DNA of 64,000 nucleotides from Alistipes sp. CAG:831 (GTDB lineage: Bacteria > Bacteroidota > Bacteroidia > Bacteroidales > UBA932). The notes under the pieces are model-generated. The model was not told the DNA's origin and searched no databases. It was given only the letters and a program-made list of their open reading frames with translations. The stretch is from NCBI GenBank assembly GCA_000432775.1, contig HF990410.1, positions 1-64,000 of the forward strand, in the 5' to 3' direction. Each line of letters starts with the position of its first letter. The stretch's first letter is position 1. This document shows positions 34,897 to 42,140 of this stretch, in pieces. The position numbers were made by a program, and so were the translations under genes.

Positions 34897-36393
34897 TTAG
34901 TTGAACTCCGGAATGGGGGATGGTGTCCGGGCTGATTCGAGCAGGGTGCTGAGGCGGGAGACGATGTCGGGATGCTCTGCTGCGACGTCGTGCTGCTCTG
35001 CGGGGTCTTCGGCGAGGTTGTAGAGCTGCATGGCGCCTCCGTTGCGGTAGTCGTAGATGACGCCTTTCCAGTCGCCCTGCAGGATGGCGCGGCGGCCTCC
35101 TTCTTCATGGAATTCCCAGTAGAGGTATTCGTGCTCGGGCTGTTCTCCCTGGCCTGTGGCTGCCGGCAGGAACGATATGCCGTCAGTGATATAGGAACAC
35201 GGTACAGGGCAGCCGGTGTCGTCGGATGTGTGTCCCGGAACTGATGCAGCAGTGCCCTCCTGTACGGGTGCCTGTGCCTCAGGCAGCTCTGCCCCTGTGA
35301 TGTCGGCCAGGGTAGGGAGGAAGTCCCAGAACGCGCTGACGTGGTCAGTGGTCCTGCCGCCTTCTATGTGTCCGGGCCAGGCCATGATGAATGGTACGCG
35401 GATGCCGCCCTCATAGAGGTCTCGCTTGATGCCGCGCAGGCCGCCGTTGCTGTTGAAGTAGGCCGGGTCGGCTCCACCCTCGATGTGCGGGCCGTTGTCG
35501 GAGGTGAATATCACGATGGTGTTGTCGCTGATTCCGAGGCTGTCAAGCAGGGCCCGGAGCTCTCCGACCTGCCTGTCCAGGACATTGACCATGGCGGCGA
35601 AGGCTGCGTGACAGTGTTCCTGCGACCCGTATGCTGCCTGCCTGTAGCCCGGCCCTCCGTCGCAGCCCTTGTAGGATTTCTCCGGCTCGAACTTGCCGAG
35701 GAACGGCTCTATCTCCTCTTCCGGCAGCCTCAGCTCGGCATGGGGAATCACCGAGGTGTACATCATGAAGAAGGTGCTGTCGCTGTTCTCCCGGATGAAG
35801 TCGAGAGCCTGGCTGTGTATGAGATAGGGGGAATATTCGGTTTCGGCTGTGCCCTCATTGCCCTTGAGCATGACCTTCTCTGTGTTGTGCCACAGGTGAT
35901 AGGGGAAATAGTGGTGGGCCAGCCGCTGGCAGTTGTAGCCGTAGAACTCGTCCACGCCCTGGTTTTCAGGTGCTCCCTCAGTCGCGGGTGCGCCGAGCCC
36001 CCATTTTCCGAAAACTCCGGTGACGTAGCCCTGGGACTTCATCAGGCGGAATACATTATAGGTGTCTCCGGGGATTGGGTACTGGCCTTCTGTCGGCAGC
36101 TCCTTGTTGCCCCGGATGGGGGTGTGTCCGGTATGCAGGCCGGTGATGAGGGATGACCGCGAGGGGGCGCTCACCGATGTGCCGGCATAGTGACGGGTGA
36201 ATATGACCCCGTCAGCGGCCAGCGAGTCGATGTTCGGGGTCTGGAACCGCTCCTGCCCGTAGCAGCTCAGGTCTCCGTAGCCGAGGTCGTCGGCAATGAT
36301 GAATATCACGTTGGGCTTTTCCTGCTGCTGCCCGGAGTCCGTGCAGGCAGCCAGCGGCAGCATACCGGCGCCTATGATCAGGTATTTCTTCAT
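34897..36393 (-). CDS. S-type (serine) sulfatase lipoprotein
   Basis: A 498-residue type I sulfatase that removes sulfate from a glycan or aryl sulfate in the periplasm. Lipobox LAAC (Cys about 17). Metal-binding DDLGYGDLSCYG at about 35-46. The modified site is SAPSR followed by SSLITGLHTGHTPIRGN, so the catalytic formylglycine would be made from Ser rather than Cys; this requires an anSME-type maturase, and one is encoded at 23136-24449. TSDNGPHIEGG supplies the second half of the metal site. Substrate not determinable from sequence. Stands alone, leftward, with no neighbouring glycosidase. Confidence 0.92.
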   Translation of the reverse strand: MKKYLIIGAGMLPLAACTDSGQQQEKPNVIFIIADDLGYGDLSCYGQERFQTPNIDSLAADGVIFTRHYAGTSVSAPSRSSLITGLHTGHTPIRGNKELPTEGQYPIPGDTYNVFRLMKSQGYVTGVFGKWGLGAPATEGAPENQGVDEFYGYNCQRLAHHYFPYHLWHNTEKVMLKGNEGTAETEYSPYLIHSQALDFIRENSDSTFFMMYTSVIPHAELRLPEEEIEPFLGKFEPEKSYKGCDGGPGYRQAAYGSQEHCHAAFAAMVNVLDRQVGELRALLDSLGISDNTIVIFTSDNGPHIEGGADPAYFNSNGGLRGIKRDLYEGGIRVPFIMAWPGHIEGGRTTDHVSAFWDFLPTLADITGAELPEAQAPVQEGTAASVPGHTSDDTGCPVPCSYITDGISFLPAATGQGEQPEHEYLYWEFHEEGGRRAILQGDWKGVIYDYRNGGAMQLYNLAEDPAEQHDVAAEHPDIVSRLSTLLESARTPSPIPEFN

Positions 36394-36498
36394 AATCTAC
36401 AAACATACGCATAAACCTGGAGTAAAGCAAGTTCAAATGTTTACAGTGCGCGGGAAAAAATCGGAGAGCAGATGTGGCGCATCTTCAGGAAACAACAA

Positions 36499-36530
36499 AG
36501 CCGGAAAGGCATCTGCGTGTCTTTCCGGCT
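36499..36530. terminator. Hairpin terminator downstream of rpsU
   Basis: Ten-base arms AGCCGGAAAG (36499-36508) and CTTTCCGGCT (36521-36530). It lies 23 bases past the rpsU stop on the minus strand, and is followed there by TTGTTGTTTCC, a weak U-tract. Confidence 0.7.
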
Positions 36531-36552
36531 TCTGTATGTGTTATAAAGGCGC

Positions 36553-36744
36553 TTACTCCTCGTTCAGTCTGAGATGCTGTACGTAGATAGCCTTCTTGAT
36601 CTCGTTTCTTCTCTTCACGGAAGGTTTCTCGAACTGCTTTCTGCTGCGCAGCTCGCGTACCACTCCTGTCTTCTCGAATTTACGCTTGAATTTCTTCAGA
36701 GCCTTCTCTATATTTTCGCCTTCTTTGATAGGTACTATAATCAT
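36553..36744 (-). CDS. rpsU: 30S ribosomal protein bS21
   Basis: A 63-residue basic protein, MIIVPIKEGENIEKALKKF at its start, matching bS21. In Bacteroidota bS21 helps hide the anti-Shine-Dalgarno end of 16S rRNA. I start at the ATG at 36744: a GTG at 36756 would lie inside the Shine-Dalgarno sequence itself and would add four residues (MVKR) not seen in the family. Preceded by an exceptional Shine-Dalgarno, listed separately, consistent with autoregulation as described for rpsU in this phylum. Confidence 0.95.
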   Translation of the reverse strand: MIIVPIKEGENIEKALKKFKRKFEKTGVVRELRSRKQFEKPSVKRRNEIKKAIYVQHLRLNEE

Positions 36745-36754
36745 TCTTTTTACC

Positions 36755-36764
36755 ACCTCCTTTT
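36755..36764 (-). promoter_or_regulatory. Strong Shine-Dalgarno of rpsU
   Basis: AAAAGGAGGT on the minus strand, 10-11 bases before the rpsU ATG. Shine-Dalgarno sequences are otherwise nearly absent in this window, so this is an unusual ribosome-binding site that also decides the rpsU start. Confidence 0.85.
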
Positions 36765-36828
36765 GTTAGGGCTGCAAAGGTAGAGAATTTTATTAAATTT
36801 GCAAACAATTTTTAAAACCGGTACCGAT

Positions 36829-37005
36829 ATGTCAAGATTTGCATACCTGCTCATGGCCATAGTGGCTGTAATCTCCGTAAACCGGCCTGCATCAGCATGT
36901 ACCGCTGCAGGCAGGGTGGACTCGGGAGAACTGAAGGACCTTTACTCCGGTCTCGACAGTCTCATCCGTGAGGCATGCGGCCGGTACCTTCCTGATAACG
37001 AATGA
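36829..37005 (+). CDS. Small secreted hypothetical protein
   Basis: A 58-residue ORF with a good signal peptide (MSRFAYLLMAIVAVISVNRPASA) and a short mature part, CTAAGRVDSGELKDLYSGLDSLIREACGRYL. It lies 22 bases before the aminotransferase gene on the same strand. No family recognised. Composition and position are compatible with a real gene, but the evidence is thin; it could be part of a leader. Confidence 0.4.
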   Translation: MSRFAYLLMAIVAVISVNRPASACTAAGRVDSGELKDLYSGLDSLIREACGRYLPDNE

Positions 37006-37027
37006 TGTTATATTTTAAAATAGACTT

Positions 37028-38203
37028 ATGAAATACGATTTTGACCGTATAGTCCCCAGACGGGGAACCGGTTCCCTCAAATGGGATACCTGTCCGGAGC
37101 CGGAAGTGCTGCCTTTCTGGGTGGCTGATATGGATTTTATTACAGCAGAGCCTATACGCGAAGCCCTCATACAGAGGGCGCAGCACGGCATTTACGGCTA
37201 TGCCGCAATACCGGATGCTTACTACGATGCTGTCATACGCTGGTTTGAATCCAGACACGGCTGGAAGATTGAGAGAGAATGGATACTGCCCGTCACAGGA
37301 GTCATTCCGGCCCTGTCGGCTTCTATCGCCACCTACATGCCGCAGGGAGGCAAGGTGCTGGTCCAGTCCCCCGCCTACAACCATTTCTTCATCTCGCTCG
37401 AGCAGAACGGCTGCGAGGCTGTATCGGCAGAACTGATACGTGTGGGTGACACATACCGTATGGATTTCGACGCGCTGGAGGAGAAGGCTTCCGATCCGGA
37501 GATATCGCTGATGGTGCTTTGCAATCCCCAGAATCCGGTGGGCAGAATCTGGTCCAGGGATGAGTTGAGGAGGGTAGGTGAAATCTGTCTGAGGCACGGT
37601 GTGACCGTGGTATCGGACGAGATACATTGCGAACTGGCGGCTCCCTGCCGTGCCTACGTGCCTTTTGCTACTGTCGGTGAGGAGATTGCCCGCAATTCCA
37701 TTATCTGCGTCTCGCCGACCAAGCCTTTCAACATGGCCGGCGTGAAGATAGCAAATATGGTCATCCCCGATCCCGATATCCGCGAACGTGTGCATAAGAC
37801 CGTGGAACAAAGGGAAATAGGCGGTCCGGGACCTTTCGGCATAGATGCACTGCAGGCGGCTTACAGCGCGGGCGGAGCCGAGTGGCTGGACGAGCTGAAT
37901 GTCTATATCTCGGACAATTACGAGTTCATGCGGGAGTATATCCAGAAGAACCTGCCGGCATTTCCTATAATGAAGCTGGAGGGAACCTATCTGGTATGGA
38001 TGGACTGCTCGGCTTTCGGAATGACATCTAAGGACCTGGAGGATACCCTCAAGTCCGAAGCCAAGATATGGCTCAATGCAGGTACGATGTACGGTCCTGG
38101 AGGTGAGGGCTATATGCGGTGGAATATCGCCTGCCCCCGTGCAACTCTTGAAGAGGGGCTCCGCCGTTTCAGGGCATTCGCCGAAAAGGCTGGCATCAGG
38201 TAG
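37028..38203 (+). CDS. MalY/PatB family PLP-dependent aminotransferase (C-S lyase)
   Basis: A 391-residue fold-type I PLP enzyme of the MalY/PatB branch, usually cystathionine or cysteine-S-conjugate beta-lyases. Marks: LPFWVADMDF (about 32-41), YGYAAIPDAYYDAVIRW, LCNPQNPVGRIW (about 168-179), VVSDEIHCEL and the PLP lysine in SPTKPFNMAG (about 231-240). Soluble. The recombinase gene begins six bases after it, so the two are likely cotranscribed. Exact substrate uncertain. Confidence 0.9.
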   Translation: MKYDFDRIVPRRGTGSLKWDTCPEPEVLPFWVADMDFITAEPIREALIQRAQHGIYGYAAIPDAYYDAVIRWFESRHGWKIEREWILPVTGVIPALSASIATYMPQGGKVLVQSPAYNHFFISLEQNGCEAVSAELIRVGDTYRMDFDALEEKASDPEISLMVLCNPQNPVGRIWSRDELRRVGEICLRHGVTVVSDEIHCELAAPCRAYVPFATVGEEIARNSIICVSPTKPFNMAGVKIANMVIPDPDIRERVHKTVEQREIGGPGPFGIDALQAAYSAGGAEWLDELNVYISDNYEFMREYIQKNLPAFPIMKLEGTYLVWMDCSAFGMTSKDLEDTLKSEAKIWLNAGTMYGPGGEGYMRWNIACPRATLEEGLRRFRAFAEKAGIR

Positions 38204-38208
38204 GCGGA

Positions 38209-39186
38209 ATGTTAGAGGAGTTTCTGCAGTATATCTCCGCGGAAAGGAGGTATTCGCCCCGTACCTGTGCCATATACCGGGAAGTGCTGGAGGCATTCTA
38301 CAGCTATGTCTATCCTTCCCGGGACAATGCGGGAGAGACCGCTCCGGGAATGTCCGTGCTTTCCACCCAAGAGCAACTTGAGGCATTGACGTACAGCTGT
38401 ATACGCGGATTCGTCGCTTATTCCATGGACGAGGGCCTTTCCCCCCGCACCGTCAATCTGAGACTGTCGGCCCTGAGCAGCTACTGCTCATGGCTGGTGT
38501 GCCGTTCCCTGCTGCCGTCCAACCCGGTGCGCAGGATTGCCCGTCCGAAGGAAAGCCACCGCCTGCCGGAGTTCTATTCGGAATTGTCCCTGGAGCATTT
38601 TTTTGACTCAAAGGGACTGGACGGGTCCGGCAGGGCCTGTGCGGAAATGAGTTTTCACGACTACCGCAACGTGGTGATGATGCTGGTGCTCTATACCACG
38701 GGGATGCGCCGCTCCGAGATTGTAGGGCTTCGCAGGAGCGATTTTGACCAAGGAAGGAGCGTCTTTACAGTTTTGGGAAAAGGAGATAAAATGCGGGAAA
38801 TTCCGGTGCCGGCTTCCGTTTGTAAGGAAATTTTACTATATTTGAGGAGAATTAGGGAGGAGTTTCCGGATATCCCCGATAGCGGGAGATTTTTTCTTAC
38901 GGATTCGGGACAGCCGATATACCCGGAGCTGGTCAATGAGACAGTGCACGAAGAACTGGACGGGGTGAAGGGTTTTACCGGGCGCAAGTCGCCCCATGTG
39001 CTGAGGCACTCGCTGGCGACCCACCTGCTGAACAACGGGGCCGACCTCAATTCGATAAAGGAGATACTGGGACACTCCTCGCTGGCAGCCACGCAGGTGT
39101 ACACCCACAACTCCTTCGAACAGTTGAAGAACACTTATTTAACCGCTCATCCAAGAGCTAAAAAAGGAGGTAATAATGAAAATTAA
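38209..39186 (+). CDS. Tyrosine recombinase, XerC/XerD-like
   Basis: A 325-residue site-specific recombinase with an N-terminal SAM-like core-binding domain (about 1-130) and a catalytic domain. Catalytic residues are visible: Arg in TTGMRRSEIVGL (about 165-176), the Lys turn VLGKGDK, HVLRHSLATHLL (His and Arg), and LGHSSLAATQVYTH with the His and nucleophilic Tyr. The position just before hpf is a conserved Bacteroidota arrangement, which favours a chromosomal Xer role rather than a mobile-element integrase. Overlaps hpf by 11 bases, and its last codons contain the hpf Shine-Dalgarno. Confidence 0.9.
   Translation: MLEEFLQYISAERRYSPRTCAIYREVLEAFYSYVYPSRDNAGETAPGMSVLSTQEQLEALTYSCIRGFVAYSMDEGLSPRTVNLRLSALSSYCSWLVCRSLLPSNPVRRIARPKESHRLPEFYSELSLEHFFDSKGLDGSGRACAEMSFHDYRNVVMMLVLYTTGMRRSEIVGLRRSDFDQGRSVFTVLGKGDKMREIPVPASVCKEILLYLRRIREEFPDIPDSGRFFLTDSGQPIYPELVNETVHEELDGVKGFTGRKSPHVLRHSLATHLLNNGADLNSIKEILGHSSLAATQVYTHNSFEQLKNTYLTAHPRAKKGGNNEN
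39164..39171 (+). promoter_or_regulatory. Strong Shine-Dalgarno of hpf
   Basis: AAGGAGGT just before the ATG at 39176, embedded in the end of the recombinase gene. Together with rpsU it is one of only two strong Shine-Dalgarno sites noticed in this window. Confidence 0.8.
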
Positions 39187-39466
39187 TGTTCAATCGATCA
39201 AATTCGATGCAGATCAGAAACTGCTCGACTTCATCGACAAGAAAGTCGGTAAACTGGAAAAGTTTTTTGACAACATCATCAGCTGCGATGTCGCCCTCAC
39301 TGTCCAGCCCGATCACGGCAAGACCGTGAAGGTGAGACTCGGCATTCCCGGCGACGACCTTATCATCGAGAGGACAGCACCTACTTTCGAGGACGCGGTG
39401 GTAGACTGCGTCGATGTCCTCCAAGACCAGATTATCAAGATGAAGGAGAAGAGGTTCGGCAAGTAA
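39176..39466 (+). CDS. hpf: Ribosome hibernation promoting factor (HPF/RaiA family)
   Basis: A 96-residue short-form HPF: MKINVQSIKFDADQKLLDFI at the start, then KKVGKLEKFFDNIISCDVAL, VRLGIPGDDLIIER and FEDAVVDCVDVLQDQIIKMK. It binds the 30S decoding region and shuts down idle ribosomes. Translationally coupled to the recombinase gene by an 11-base overlap and followed by a terminator. Confidence 0.95.
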   Translation: MKINVQSIKFDADQKLLDFIDKKVGKLEKFFDNIISCDVALTVQPDHGKTVKVRLGIPGDDLIIERTAPTFEDAVVDCVDVLQDQIIKMKEKRFGK

Positions 39467-39499
39467 CATCTCATACGACATATAATTCTGATAGTGATT

Positions 39500-39532
39500 C
39501 GGGACTGTCCCTTGCGGACGGTCCCGTTTTTT
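39500..39532 (+). terminator. Intrinsic terminator after hpf
   Basis: Stem CGGGACTGTCC with GGACGGTCCCG, loop CTTGC, followed by TTTTTTG. Confidence 0.9.
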
Positions 39533-39596
39533 GTTTCGGTCCGGGCTCAGTAGAGGTTAAGTGGGATACGCATGACGGCCTCCATTCCATTCTTTA

Positions 39597-40301
39597 AATG
39601 GCTATCCGCAAGAATACCCCTTGCCACAAGAAATGACCATATTTTGCACTTTCGTATGTTGTTGCAACTAAGAGAGTGTATGACAATCAGAGAACTGTCG
39701 CATAACGAGAATCTCATGGTTTTAGGCAAGCGATGGGCAGAATATTGAACCCTGCTTTTAACGAATTTACTTCGGGGTGCACAGGGAAGGAAAACCTCCC
39801 TGTAAATCAGATAGTTGCAAAATGCACTGCACATTCGCCCTCTTTTGAGACAGGTCTAATGTGCAGCAGCTTTTGCAGACCGCTGATTTTCAATCGGTTG
39901 AAAAACAGAGTGCACCCCGAAGTAAATTCGTTAAGGTAGTTCTCAGTGTATCCGTATCGATGATGAGCGTCCGCAACTCCTTCGGAAGGAGTGGGGAAAA
40001 GCCGGGAAAACACGACTCCTTCGGAAGGAGTGAAGAATAGATTTTCGGCGAAAATGGCTCTCCGGTGCCTGTAGCGAGGGTGAACGTTCTCTACTCCTTC
40101 GGAAGGAGAGGGGAAATGACGGGAAAACACGACTCCTTCGGAAGGAGTGATGGGTACATTTACGGCGAAAATGGCTCTCTGGTGTCTGTAGCGAGGGCAA
40201 GCGTCCCGTACTCCTTCGGAAGGAGTGCAGGATAGATTTTCGGCGAAAGTGGGTTAGAAGAGGTTTCTTGCGGCCTAGGGGTATTTTTGCGGATAGTCAT
40301 A
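39597..40301 (+). mobile_element. MITE-like element B (705 bp) with 8-bp target duplication
   Basis: Inverted relative of element A. Left end AATGGCTATCCGCAAGAATA, right end (complement) TATGACTATCCGCAAAAATA, similar over about 35 bases. ATTCTTTA flanks it at 39589-39596 and 40302-40309. An inner cassette is bounded by 22-bp inverted repeats (from 39756 and ending 39934). Five ACTCCTTCGGAAGGAGT palindromes start at 39976, 40015, 40093, 40132 and 40210, spaced 39, 78, 39 and 78 bases. No protein-coding gene is credible inside; open frames on both strands reflect the multiple-of-three pitch. Confidence 0.88.
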
Positions 40302-40720
40302 ATTCTTTATTCTCACGATGTTTTTTAGTTAAAATGTAATCGATTGAAGATAAGTAAGTTAAGAAAATGTCAAAATTCAACATCAGACGAAAACAGGCCA
40401 TTTCTGTCCCCAAACTGGCCACATTGAAAGCAATCGAATTTACAACATCTTGAGTATTAGACATATCTGTTGTGACTAAAAAGCATCGTGAGAGTGAAGT
40501 GCTACCAAGTACTAAGTACTCAATGTAGTCTGGTGTACCAAATAAAATTTGACAACCTGTGCCCCAGAAACCAATAAAGGCCCCTTTCACAACGGCAGGG
40601 AATCCCGCGATTTGATGCCGTTGTGGTAGGCGTGTGTCGTTGTGCCCTCTTCGAGAGGGTGTTCAGAGGCGGTTTCATGTGTGGCTTCATTCCACAACGG
40701 CAGGGAATTCCGACCAACGG
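40302..40720. other. AT-rich non-coding start of the accessory island, with inverted repeats
   Basis: No supported gene. From 40588 there is CACAACGGCAGGGAAT, its complement TGCCGTTGTG at 40616-40625 and a third copy at 40693-40708. Between them is a 15-base palindrome CCCTCTTCGAGAGGG (40645-40659), the same style of hairpin as the arrays but a different sequence. A leftward frame of 97 codons (40297-40590) has no recognisable homology and starts inside the repeats; I do not call it. Confidence 0.45.
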
Positions 40721-40951
40721 ATGAATATCGACAAGCTCAGGGCATACCACCCGGACTGCCCCGCCGGATCCACCATCTACGACCGGGTCTGCCAGAACCG
40801 CATCCCGGTACACGAAGACGAAAGAAACTGCGCTTCCTCCGCTCATCCAGGCCGAACTCATAAGACGCAAACAATCAGCCTCGATGACATCACCGACGAA
40901 CAAATCAACAGACTCATCGAATGGGACCAACAAAACAACCCACACAAATGA
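40721..40951 (+). CDS. Hypothetical protein of a decayed mobile element
   Basis: A 76-residue frame (MNIDKLRAYHPDCPAGSTIY...) ending NRLIEWDQQNNPHK; its stop overlaps the start of the ATPase pseudogene (ATGA). The overlap and shared composition argue that it was once expressed with that gene. No family recognised. It may itself be shortened. Confidence 0.4.
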   Translation: MNIDKLRAYHPDCPAGSTIYDRVCQNRIPVHEDERNCASSAHPGRTHKTQTISLDDITDEQINRLIEWDQQNNPHK

Positions 40952-41841
40952 ACGATACAATAATACAACAACTTACCACCGAAATCGACAACGCCTTCTT
41001 CCCGGAGAGGGCCGTCGAAATCGGCATGCTCACCATGAAGATAGCAAATCAAACTATTACCGATGCCTTCACACGATGAGACCCGGTCCAACTCTACCTA
41101 GAACTCTGATACGAAGGAGAAGTATGCTGCCTTTTCGCAGACTCCAACCTCAGCAAATCCATCTTTGCAGTCCCAAAAAACAGACGAAATCGCCCGCTCA
41201 CGAAACGTACTCTACGTCGACTGCGAACTTTCCGACAAATAATTATATCTCCGCAACTGCGCCCAGAAACAGGAGAACGCCACATCTTTCCCGAAGGCTT
41301 GTACAGATCCGAAATCAACCCATACGCCATCGGCGCAGAAGGCTACGAAGAACACATCATCAATGACATAGGAGCCGTAGCCAGCAAACTCAAATGCCAA
41401 ACCATCATCATTGACAACCTCTCCTGCCTCTGCAACGCCTCAGACAAAAGCGTAGACGCAGGAATCTTCATGATGAAACTGATGACACTCAAAAAGAAAT
41501 GCAGCCTCTCACTCCTTATCATAGCCATAGCCCACATACCTAAACGCAACCTCTCTAGTTCAATACCACAAACCACCTCGCCGGAAGCAAAAGCTCTACA
41601 ACTTCTTCGACTCCGTCTTCGCCATAGGAATGAGCGCGAAAGACAACCACCTCCGCAACGTTAAATAAGTAAAAGCCAGAGCAGGAGCCTTCAGATACGA
41701 CCATAGAACGTCCTCGAATGTGAAATAGACATAGAGCGAGGATTCCTAAAATTCCGAGAATTCGCCACTGAAGAAGAACACCTTCACTACCAGAAAACCC
41801 AGCAAGTATCCGTAGAAATTTGTAAATTTGTCGATAAATAG
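40948..41841 (+). pseudogene. Broken AAA/RepA-like ATPase of a mobile element
   Basis: The start reads MNDTIIQQLTTEIDNAFFPE in frame but stops at TGA 41077-41079 and again at TGA 41107-41109, where relatives have Trp. The Walker A region survives as ADSNLSKSIFAV, with Ser replacing the Gly of GKS. A one-base shift follows; then RNVLYVDCELSDK hits a stop, and the frame moves again to AEGYEEHIINDIGAVASKLK and QTIIIDNLSCLCNASDKS (Walker B). More damage lies near 41540. The end VEICKFVDK stops at 41841. Relatives are found on Bacteroidota mobilisable elements, so this is debris of one. Confidence 0.85.
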
Positions 41842-41861
41842 CAAGGTTACACCAATCTCAA

Positions 41862-42125
41862 ATGAACAAACAGCAATTCGCCAGTAAAATATGGGCGTCT
41901 GCAAACAAAATGTGCTCAAAGATTGAAGCCAACGAATACAAAGACTACATTCTTGGCTTCATCTTTTATAAAATCCTTTCAGACAAAAAGGAAGAACATC
42001 TCTGTGCCAACGAATGGACAGATGAGGAAATCAAAAACGACCTCTCCGAAGCCGTCAAAAACAACAACGATTCCCCAGCCTTCACAAAAATATTCGAAGA
42101 CCTGAAAATAGCCTGGCGCAATTAA
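41862..42125 (+). pseudogene. N-terminal fragment of type I restriction methylase HsdM
   Basis: An 87-residue frame whose first 50 residues (MNKQQFASKIWASANKMCSK, EANEYKDYILGFIFYKILSD) match the start of HsdM. The rest of the helical domain and the whole methylase domain with its NPPY motif are missing. Its last part (SPAFTKIFEDLKIAWRN) looks like a joined internal remnant. A TAAATTTG box at 41823-41830 could drive it and the operon that begins 15 bases later, so the stub may survive as a leader. Confidence 0.75.
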
Positions 42126-42140
42126 GAAAACAAATAAGTT

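Noticed and set aside
36745..36756. GTG start for rpsU adding MVKR
   Set aside because: The GTG lies within the GGAGG ribosome-binding sequence, and bS21 proteins of this phylum begin MIIVP.
38209..39186. The tyrosine recombinase as integrase of the accessory island
   Set aside because: It is GC-rich like the core, coupled to hpf in an arrangement common in Bacteroidota, and separated from the island by a terminator and element B.
39807..40200. Leftward frames in element B with TPSEG repeats
   Set aside because: Same cause: translation of the palindromes. The frames cross element module borders and have no independent support.
40297..40590. Leftward 97-codon frame at the start of the island
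   Set aside because: No recognisable domain, begins inside inverted repeats and runs into the right target duplication of element B; composition is that of non-coding AT-rich DNA.
41862..42125. Functional type I restriction system
   Set aside because: Only the first part of HsdM remains; there is no methylase motif, HsdS or HsdR.
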